Of a stretch of DNA of 9,506 nt, positions 1-5,632 are shown in pieces. The stretch comes from Gemmatimonadota bacterium. Its GTDB lineage: Bacteria > Latescibacterota > UBA2968 > UBA8231. The stretch spans positions 1 through 9,506 of the forward strand of contig JAPOZF010000418.1 in assembly GCA_026706165.1 (NCBI GenBank). The letters are read 5' to 3'. A program made the position numbers and the translations under genes. Below the pieces are notes generated by a model. That model searched no databases. It had not been told where the DNA came from and saw only the letters and a list, made by a program, of their open reading frames with translations. Numbering within the stretch: position 1 is the first letter of the stretch; each line of letters starts with the position of its first letter.

Positions 1-1769
1 AACGGCTCCTCGTAGTCGGGCAGGGTGTTGCGCAGCGTCCTGTTGTCGTTCTGGTTGAAGTCGGAGATGAAGTCGTTGTTCTGGTCCCACCCGGGGTAGA
101 CGTCGGTGTCGCCGGCCTGCGAACCGGGCCGCACCCAGTCGGGAAGGCGGTCCTGGTCGTCGTTGTCCTCGACGAACTCGTAGAGGTGCAGATCGGGGCG
201 GTCGTAGTCGATGTCCCCGTTCTCGTCGACGACGAAGGCGCTCGTCGAGTAATCGCCGTCGATGGCGTAGGCCTCGCCGTAGAGAAAGAGGGGATATCTC
301 TGTTTGCGGGCGGCCAGGCAGCGGCCGTCCGCCGTCCGCCGCGAGATCTCGTGACCCTCGTTGGCCCTGAAGAGCGCCGCGTTCGGGACCTGGGAAAAAC
401 GGAGATTGCGGTCCCATTCCGCGTAGAGGTCGATGCCCCAGATATCGGTACCCTCGACGGTCACCCCGGCGATCATGTTGGCGGTGGGCAGCCCGTAGTC
501 GAAGGTGACCCGGCGGATATTCGTTATGTCCCGCACGTTGCCGCCGGCGCGGTCGACCAGGAGCAGGGCGGGGCGCTGGGCCTCGATGATCTCGCTGGTC
601 AGGGGCGTATCCGGGGGGCCGTTGCGGCCCGTCTGCCGGTCCGACCAGAGCTCGATCCGGTAGTCGTTGGCCAGCACGTAGTCGAACTCGACGGCGACGA
701 TGGTCGTCGGGTTCGGACCGATGTAGTCCGGGTCGCTGAAGTCGTAGTTGAGCACGATGCGCTCGGCGCCGTCGGCGGCGAGGTAACCGCGGCGGGCAAG
801 GCCGCCGAAGACGTCCGGCCAGCGGCCGCCTGGACGCACCACCTGGTCGAGTCTCCACTCGCTGTCCTCGCCGGTCTCGAAATCGCGGCTGGTGATGCGG
901 ACGTCGTGGTTGAACAGGGCGGCGCCGGCGGCTCCGTCTTCGGGGGAGTCGTCGCTGAGAACGACGGCGACCGTCGTGACCGGGACTTTGGACTGGCCTT
1001 CGGTCAGGTTTCCGGCGGCGAGGTTGCCTCCGAACAGGTCGAGGTTTGTGTTCGAATTGCGCGCGTCGACGAGGGTAGCCCCGACGGTGATGAAGTCGCC
1101 GATCTGGGCGGTGCCGCGTCCCGCGACCAGGCTCGTCGAGTTTGCGGTTCGCGCCGGTTCGATGGTAACCGAGGCCGCCGGGTCGCTGATCCGGGAGGCG
1201 AGGATGGTCGCCGCGTACTTGTCGGCCACGTAGTCGGCCTGCACGCCGTTGAAGGTCGGCTTCGAAAAGGACAGCGGCGTCAGGGTGGTGCGGATCCGGT
1301 TGCCCACGGTGACGGCGTAGCCGTTCTGCCCCTTGGCGTCGCCGCTGATGGTCAGCGAGCTGAACCAGCTCTGGAACTCGCTCCCCTTGTAGATGGCGCT
1401 GCCCAGGGCGTTGGGCTGGTCCTGGCGCCAGTCGTACACCAGCCAGCCGTGGCTGATGTAGTCGCCGTAGACGTCGTAGAAGTAGTCCCCCTCGATGGCG
1501 GTGTTGACGTAGCGCTCGTAGCCGCGGGTCGCGTAGCTGGTGAACTCCCACTGGCGCCAGCGGCGCTCCTGGTACAGCTCCTGGGGGATGTACCAGTGCT
1601 GGAGGGTGGGATCGAGGGCGCCGAACAGCACCCCGGGACCGGCCGGCTCGTAGTTGACCTCGCCGTCGGCGGAAGCCCCGAGGCGGGTTCCGTACTCCTG
1701 CGCATGCAGCGGGGCTGCCAGGAGGAAAGTGAGGAAAGTGAGGAAGAGAGCCGGGGTTCCGCGTTTCAG
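1..1769 (-). CDS. Large exported surface protein, N-terminal part (runs off left edge)
   Basis: The frame stays open from about 1769 down to the left edge, giving about 589 residues with the C-terminus missing. I place the start at CTG (1769-1767). A GGAG motif (plus-strand 1777-1780) lies 7 bases upstream, and the next residues form a classic signal peptide: K-R, then a Leu/Phe/Thr-rich core, then a PLHAQ-like cleavage site near residue 25. No in-frame ATG occurs until about residue 432. An in-frame TTG at 1829-1827 would give a longer n-region but has no visible ribosome binding site. Residues ~28-115 are rich in Trp and Tyr (motifs VLFGALDP, HWYIPQELY, YFYDVYGDY). Residues ~530-585 are an acidic stretch with DNDDQDRLPDW and DFNQNDN, suggesting calcium-binding loops. 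From memory this resembles a recurring large secreted or outer-membrane protein type of Latescibacterota-like genomes with no assigned function. An outer-membrane location is inference. Confidence is high for the coding frame and moderate for the start. Confidence 0.85.
   Translation of the reverse strand, partial: MKRGTPALFLTFLTFLLAAPLHAQEYGTRLGASADGEVNYEPAGPGVLFGALDPTLQHWYIPQELYQERRWRQWEFTSYATRGYERYVNTAIEGDYFYDVYGDYISHGWLVYDWRQDQPNALGSAIYKGSEFQSWFSSLTISGDAKGQNGYAVTVGNRIRTTLTPLSFSKPTFNGVQADYVADKYAATILASRISDPAASVTIEPARTANSTSLVAGRGTAQIGDFITVGATLVDARNSNTNLDLFGGNLAAGNLTEGQSKVPVTTVAVVLSDDSPEDGAAGAALFNHDVRITSRDFETGEDSEWRLDQVVRPGGRWPDVFGGLARRGYLAADGAERIVLNYDFSDPDYIGPNPTTIVAVEFDYVLANDYRIELWSDRQTGRNGPPDTPLTSEIIEAQRPALLLVDRAGGNVRDITNIRRVTFDYGLPTANMIAGVTVEGTDIWGIDLYAEWDRNLRFSQVPNAALFRANEGHEISRRTADGRCLAARKQRYPLFLYGEAYAIDGDYSTSAFVVDENGDIDYDRPDLHLYEFVEDNDDQDRLPDWVRPGSQAGDTDVYPGWDQNNDFISDFNQNDNRTLRNTLPDYEEP
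1723..1746. repeat. 9-bp tandem repeat inside the signal peptide
   Basis: The plus strand reads AGGAAAGTG twice (1723-1731 and 1732-1740), followed by a partial third copy (AGGAAG, 1741-1746). On the coding (minus) strand this encodes a repeated Leu-Thr-Phe unit in the hydrophobic core of the signal peptide. Because the unit is 9 bp, gaining or losing one copy keeps the reading frame and changes only the length of the core. Confidence 0.85.
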
Positions 1770-1991
1770 GGCCGGTCTCCGTTGGCTGAACGTCCTTGCG
1801 TTGTTGGTGGAGGTCCGGGTATTTACCAAAATGCCGAACAGAGATATGGGAGTTGCAGACGGAATTACCGGGCGATCCGCACGAACCGCATGGGGTTAAG
1901 GTTAATGAAAAACCGCCTCGAAATCGACTGGAAATCAACGCGGCGGCAGATTTCCGGAAAAACAGCTTTACCTGTTGTTATTGATACGATT
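1770..1991. promoter_or_regulatory. Divergent intergenic region with candidate operator repeats
   Basis: This 222-bp spacer lies between the minus-strand surface protein and the plus-strand ASPIC remnant, and is clearly more AT-rich than its surroundings between about 1895 and 1995. GAAATC occurs at 1920-1925 and 1931-1936, an 11-bp period, or one helical turn. Its reverse complement GATTTC lies at 1949-1954, overlapping a perfect 10-bp palindrome, TTTCCGGAAA (1951-1960). This arrangement fits a regulator binding site. I could not identify convincing -35/-10 pairs. Any plus-strand promoter here probably also serves the membrane protein at 2454, since no other spacer precedes that gene. Confidence 0.35.
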
Positions 1992-2449
1992 ATGTCCCTC
2001 CTGAACAGGGGGCGGCCGCGCCTGGGGGGAGCAGCCGGAGCCGCCGCGGCCATGCTTCTTTCGCAGTTGCCGGGCCCGCTCCCGGCAGAGGTCCGGAAAC
2101 CCCTGGCCTGCCCGGCGGACGCGGTCGAGTCCCCGTGGGTCGACACGAGGCGGGAGATGCAGCCGGCCACCGCGGCCCGGTTCGCCCATACCGATGCCTT
2201 CGCCGGCCACCTCAAACCGAAGCGGACCGAGCGCAGCATCCTCTACCGCAACGAGGGGGCAACCGCTTCAGCGACGTGTCGGAAGCGACCGGGCTGATCA
2301 ACACCAGCTGCTCGGGGGACGCCAGTCCGATCGATGCCAACGAGGACGGCTGGCCCGACCTGTACGTCCTCGACATGCAGGGCAACGACGACTACTTCGA
2401 GAACGTCCGCGGGCAGAGTTTCGTCCGCCTCGGCAGGGAGGTGTTCCCG
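1992..2449 (+). pseudogene. Truncated, frameshifted remnant of an ASPIC/FG-GAP (VCBS-like) secreted protein
   Basis: Reading from ATG 1992 gives a signal-peptide-like N-terminus (basic start, Ala/Gly/Leu core, PLPAE) and then a segment ending in RSILYRNEG. At the G run 2255-2259 the frame breaks. The continuation NRFSDVSEATGLINT is in the -1 frame, and one extra G would restore YRNEGGNRFSDVSE. The next part holds an FG-GAP/VCBS calcium-loop motif, DANEDGWPDLYVLDMQGND. Homology-like sequence stops at about REVFP (2449). From memory, family members continue with a TPWGxMGxK-like segment and several more repeats, and have several hundred residues plus an ASPIC/UnbV domain. Only about 150 residues remain. 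The shifted frame stays open to 4447, but that stretch is an out-of-frame shadow of the next gene. The start is uncertain: no ribosome binding site precedes 1992, and ATG 1905 or 2052 are in-frame alternatives. The frameshift could be an assembly or sequencing error, but the truncation would remain. Confidence 0.75.
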
Positions 2450-2453
2450 TGCA

Positions 2454-4421
2454 GTGGCCATCCGGAAAGAAGCAGACACGCACCGGCTCGTGAAAACGCC
2501 ATCCCCTTTCACCCTCCGCGGCCTTTTCGCCGGCACCCTCCTGTCCCTCTTCGTCGGCGTCGCCGCCCCCTACGGCTTCATCGCCGTGCGCGGGTCCTGG
2601 TGGGGGTCGAACGCCTCCTCTCCCGGGGCGATCTTCCTGTTCTTCGTCTTCACCTTCTTCGTCAACACCGCCCTCCGACTCATCAGGCGCCCCCTCGCTC
2701 TCGGCCGCGGCGACCTCGTCCTCGTCTACGCCATGATGGCAATGGCGATCACCGTGCCGACGCAGAACTTCCTCGTCTACATCATCCCGACGATCTGCGT
2801 CCCCTACTACTCGGCAAGCGTCGAGAACAACTGGGAGTCGCTCATCCACCCATGGATCCCGGAGTGGATGGCGCCGGGGGACTTCGACGCCATCAGGGGT
2901 CTGTACGAAGGGCTGCCGGCCGGGCAGGCGATTCCGTGGGCTTCCTGGATCGTGCCGCTGGGGGCCTGGTTCTCCCTGTTCATCGCCCTCAGCCTGATGA
3001 TGATCTTCATGTCCGCCATCCTGCACCGGCAGTGGGCGGCCAACGAGCGGCTGCCCTACCCGATGATGCAGCTGCCGCGGCAGATGATCGAGGAGGGGGA
3101 CGGTCCCGCCGGGCTGGTGGTCCCCTTCTTCAGGAATCCCGTGACCTGGGCGGGGTTCGCGCTGCCGTTCGGCCTCTTCGGGCTGACGGGGCTGAACCAC
3201 TACTTCCCGATCGTTCCCGACTACCCGTTCTGGCACGGCAGCATCGAGCTCTTCGAGGGGGTCCGGCTGCCGATGGCGGTGAGCTTCGCCTGGATCGGCT
3301 TCTTCTATCTCGTCGACCTCGGCATCGTCTTCAGCATCTGGTTCTTCTACCTGGCGGGAAAGGTCGAGGAGGGGGTTTTCAACAGCCTGGGAGTCTCGAG
3401 CCGCGAGACCTTGAGCCAGTACGAGAACTACCAGACCGCCGACCTGTCGCATCAGGCCACCGGGGCGGTGATCGCCTTCGTTCTCATCGGGCTCTGGACC
3501 GCCCGCCCGCACCTGGCCGCGGTGTGGCGCAAGGCGTGGCGCCCCGCTTCCGGGATCGACGACAGCGAGGAGCTCGTCCCCTACCGGGCCGCCCTGTTCG
3601 GATGGTTCGGCTGCCTTGCGTTCGTCCTCTTCTGGCTCTGGCAGTCCGGCCTGCCGGCGGCGGCCCTCCCCCTGTTCGCCGGCATGGTGCTCATCTACTA
3701 CATCATGATAACGCGGGTGGTGACCGCGGGGGGCATCCCCACCAGCCGCCCTCCGATCGTGGCCCCCTACGTCGTCATTTCCGGAATGGGGGCCTCGCTG
3801 CTCGGGACCAGGGGCCTTGTGTCGCTGGGATTCGCCATGGGCTGGCAGGCGGAGATGCGCCTGTTCCCGATGATCCCCTGCGCCAACGCCCTCAAGCTCG
3901 CCGAGATCGTCCCGGGACCCAAGGGAAGGCTGTTCTGGGGGATGCTGATCGCCCTGCTCTGCAGCCTCGGGGCGGGAACCTGGCTGCTGCTGACCCTGGG
4001 CTACGAGCACGGGGGGATCAACATGGTCGGGCCGCTGCTGTCGAACGGGAACAACTGGCACTTCCTCAATCCGCAGCTGAACGACCCCCCCGAAGCCAAC
4101 CTGCGCGGCTGGGTCTTCACCGGCATCGGCGCCGCGGTCGAGGGATTCCTGATGTGGGCCCAGCACCGCTGGTACTGGTGGCCCCTCCACCCCCTCGGGT
4201 TCGCCATCGCCGTCGGCTTCATCACCTCGCACATCTGGTTCTCGGCGCTGCTGGCCTGGACGCTGAAGGCGGGGATTCTCAAGTACGGGGGGATCAGGCT
4301 GTTTTCCGCGATGAGGCCGTTCTTCCTCGGCCTCATCCTCGGGGAGGCGGCGAGCGCGGGGTTCTGGCTGTGCGTCGACGCCGTCACCGGGGCGACGGGG
4401 AACCACATCACCGCCATGTGA
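2454..4421 (+). CDS. Polytopic membrane protein, DUF6785/DUF6784-like
   Basis: This is a protein of about 655 residues with about 13-14 hydrophobic segments, near residues 22-46, 58-75, 87-112, 164-190, 231-250, 277-302, 337-350, 380-397, 402-424, 440-462, 491-515, 551-568, 581-604 and 622-645. Noticeable motifs are PTQNFLVYIIP in the third segment, NERLPYPMMQLP after the fourth, and TAGGIPTSRPPIVAP in a central loop. Overall length and pattern match what I recall of DUF6785/DUF6784 proteins, which are uncharacterised transporter-like membrane proteins. The substrate is unknown and an OPT-like transporter fold is possible. The start is GTG 2454 with GGAGG at 2437-2441, a rather long 12-base spacing. 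GTG 2490 is an alternative. Earlier in-frame codons lie in ASPIC remnant sequence and look non-coding in this frame. The gene follows the remnant after a few bases and has no promoter of its own, so transcription probably enters from upstream of 1992. A secreted binding-type protein follows 125 bp downstream. Confidence 0.9.
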   Translation: MAIRKEADTHRLVKTPSPFTLRGLFAGTLLSLFVGVAAPYGFIAVRGSWWGSNASSPGAIFLFFVFTFFVNTALRLIRRPLALGRGDLVLVYAMMAMAITVPTQNFLVYIIPTICVPYYSASVENNWESLIHPWIPEWMAPGDFDAIRGLYEGLPAGQAIPWASWIVPLGAWFSLFIALSLMMIFMSAILHRQWAANERLPYPMMQLPRQMIEEGDGPAGLVVPFFRNPVTWAGFALPFGLFGLTGLNHYFPIVPDYPFWHGSIELFEGVRLPMAVSFAWIGFFYLVDLGIVFSIWFFYLAGKVEEGVFNSLGVSSRETLSQYENYQTADLSHQATGAVIAFVLIGLWTARPHLAAVWRKAWRPASGIDDSEELVPYRAALFGWFGCLAFVLFWLWQSGLPAAALPLFAGMVLIYYIMITRVVTAGGIPTSRPPIVAPYVVISGMGASLLGTRGLVSLGFAMGWQAEMRLFPMIPCANALKLAEIVPGPKGRLFWGMLIALLCSLGAGTWLLLTLGYEHGGINMVGPLLSNGNNWHFLNPQLNDPPEANLRGWVFTGIGAAVEGFLMWAQHRWYWWPLHPLGFAIAVGFITSHIWFSALLAWTLKAGILKYGGIRLFSAMRPFFLGLILGEAASAGFWLCVDAVTGATGNHITAM

Positions 4422-4443
4422 CTGCGCATCTCCGAGAAAAGGC

Positions 4444-4496
4444 TTGAATTCTTCCGTCTCGATTTGTTACATATGTAGGATTTACAGGGATATACA
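4444..4496 (+). promoter_or_regulatory. Candidate promoter and palindrome upstream of the CBM9-like gene
   Basis: An AT-rich patch in the 125-bp gap contains TTGAAT (4444-4449) as a -35-like element. TTACAT (4467-4472) or TACATA (4468-4473) lies 17-18 bases downstream as a -10-like element. The -10 region overlaps a perfect 10-bp palindrome, TACATATGTA (4468-4477), which could be an operator half-site pair. A second -10-like hexamer, TATACA, occurs at 4491-4496. Consensus rules from Proteobacteria may not apply to this lineage. Confidence 0.4.
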
Positions 4497-4533
4497 AGGC
4501 CGCTCCCTGAGCGTCCGTCATCCACCCGCAGAA

Positions 4534-4539
4534 GAGGAG
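4534..4539 (+). promoter_or_regulatory. Ribosome binding site for the CBM9-like gene
   Basis: GAGGAG lies 7 bases before ATG 4547 and fixes that start codon. Confidence 0.8.
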
Positions 4540-4546
4540 CTTCTGA

Positions 4547-5485
4547 ATGAAACGTTTCACCATCCCCGCCGCCGCCGCCGCTGCGGTCTTCGCCTTCACG
4601 AGCGCCGGCAACGCCCACGTGGGCGACATCGTCTACCCGATTTACGAACTGCCGACCAGCGATCTGCCCGACATCTTCGACGGCTCGCTCGAAGACTGGG
4701 AGGACGTGCTTCCGGGTACGGAGCTGACCCACGACGATTTCACTCCCCTGAACGTGGGGGAAGCCGCCGGAATCGACCCTGAGGATTCCGCCTACCGCGT
4801 CTACCTGGCATGGCACAGCGCCGGCCAGCACGTCTATGCCGGGGTCGAGCGCATCGACAACGTCTACATCAACACCTACGAAGGCGGCAACGTGCACATC
4901 CTGGCCGCCTACGACGACGTCGAGTTCCATCTCGACGGCGACCACACCGGCGGCCAGTACAACTTCTGGCTCGAGGCCGACGACTACTCGGAAGAGGAGT
5001 TCAAGCTTCTCCAGAACTTTCAGGCCCAGCAGTACGTCATCATCGCAGAATCTCCGGACGGCCAGATCATCGGCTACCAGGGGAACGGACTCGGCTGGGC
5101 CATCGATCCGCCGTACACGGATGCCGGCGGCACCGCCTTCGGCGAAGATCCGGTGACGACGATCGTGGAGTTCTACGTCACCGCCTGGGACGAGATCAAC
5201 TGGCAGGGACCGCACCTGTCCAAGCGCTCCGAACTCGTGGGGGGCAAGATCATCGGCCTGCAGGTAACCATCGCCGATTACGATGCCATCAACGAGGAAG
5301 GCGGTACCGTGAGGCGCGGGTTCCATACCCTTTCCGGGCAGGACAACACCTGGATTTACGCGGAGAGGTTCGTCGACGCCGAGCTCATTCCGTGCGATAC
5401 CGGGGATTGCGGAGCCGCGGCCGAGCCGCTTCCGACAGCGGTCGAGGAGGACAGCTGGGGGCGCATCAAGGCCACCTTCAAGTAG
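4547..5485 (+). CDS. Secreted CBM9/DOMON-like beta-sandwich protein
   Basis: This is a protein of 312 residues. It begins with a signal peptide (K-R start, long Ala run, likely cleavage after residue 23, AGNA|H). The mature protein has the layout of a family 9 carbohydrate-binding or DOMON-like module: DGSLEDWEDV near 45-54, AWHSAGQHVYAGVERID near 88-104, EFHLDGDHTGGQY near 126-138, and IEFYVTAWDEI near 207-217. The ligand cannot be read from sequence; a sugar or polysaccharide is the usual one for CBM9-like domains. Near the C-terminus there is a CDTGDC motif (two Cys, possible disulfide or metal site). The protein ends in a short tail, DSWGRIKATFK, after a Thr/Pro linker; from memory similar Trp-Gly-Arg-Ile-Lys tails occur on related proteins. 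Its position next to a polytopic membrane protein suggests an extracytoplasmic ligand-capture role. Confidence is high that it is a real secreted protein and moderate for the fold. Confidence 0.88.
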   Translation: MKRFTIPAAAAAAVFAFTSAGNAHVGDIVYPIYELPTSDLPDIFDGSLEDWEDVLPGTELTHDDFTPLNVGEAAGIDPEDSAYRVYLAWHSAGQHVYAGVERIDNVYINTYEGGNVHILAAYDDVEFHLDGDHTGGQYNFWLEADDYSEEEFKLLQNFQAQQYVIIAESPDGQIIGYQGNGLGWAIDPPYTDAGGTAFGEDPVTTIVEFYVTAWDEINWQGPHLSKRSELVGGKIIGLQVTIADYDAINEEGGTVRRGFHTLSGQDNTWIYAERFVDAELIPCDTGDCGAAAEPLPTAVEEDSWGRIKATFK

Positions 5486-5491
5486 AATACC

Positions 5492-5556
5492 GGCCGTGGC
5501 CAGGTTAAAGGCGCCCGCCGCCTGACATGGGCTGAAAGGCGCCGACGGTCACGGCC
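5492..5556 (+). other. Possible long-range RNA stem in the 5486-5632 intergenic region
   Basis: GGCCGTGGCC (5492-5501) can pair in RNA with GGTCACGGCC (5547-5556), giving 10 pairs including one G-U, across a 45-base loop. A short direct repeat, AAAGGCGCC, lies in the loop. It could be part of the 3' end of the upstream transcript or a leader of the downstream operon, or chance in GC-rich DNA. Confidence 0.2.
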
Positions 5557-5580
5557 TGACCGCAATAACCGCAACTGGGA

Positions 5581-5605
5581 GAAGGGGGGGCGTTTCCCCC
5601 CCTTC
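5581..5605 (+). terminator. Hairpin terminator after the CBM9-like gene
   Basis: A perfect 10-bp stem, GAAGGGGGGG / CCCCCCCTTC, surrounds a CGTTT loop. The following sequence, GTTATTCT, has only a weak T tract, so it is an imperfect intrinsic terminator. It sits about 95 bases after the stop at 5485 and just 27 bases before the next start, so it separates the two transcription units or attenuates read-through into the downstream operon. Confidence 0.65.
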
Positions 5606-5619
5606 GTTATTCTGGTAAC

Positions 5620-5624
5620 GGGAG
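5620..5624 (+). promoter_or_regulatory. Ribosome binding site deciding the GTG start at 5633
   Basis: GGGAG ends 8 bases before GTG 5633. No in-frame ATG gives a signal peptide, so this site supports GTG as the start. Confidence 0.7.
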
Positions 5625-5632
5625 CGAAACGG

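Noticed and set aside
186..1890. Long plus-strand open frame of several hundred codons over the left part of the window
   Set aside because: It is antisense to the minus-strand surface protein. Its translation is the typical Val/Asp/Gly-rich shadow composition, and only its last part (from 1992) is real coding sequence.
1865..2239. Minus-strand open frame of 124 codons in the divergent region
   Set aside because: It overlaps the ASPIC remnant antisense, has no recognisable domain and no clear ribosome binding site.
2298..4406. 702-codon minus-strand open frame across the membrane protein gene
   Set aside because: The composition is rich in Arg, Gly, Glu and Pro with no domain-like order, and it is antisense to a clear multi-pass membrane protein with sensible segments. 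It is a GC-bias shadow.
2450..4447. Continuation of the ASPIC remnant frame as a fusion protein
   Set aside because: After 2449 this frame reads Arg/Pro/His-rich out-of-frame sequence of the membrane protein gene. The open frame is accidental and not a fusion.
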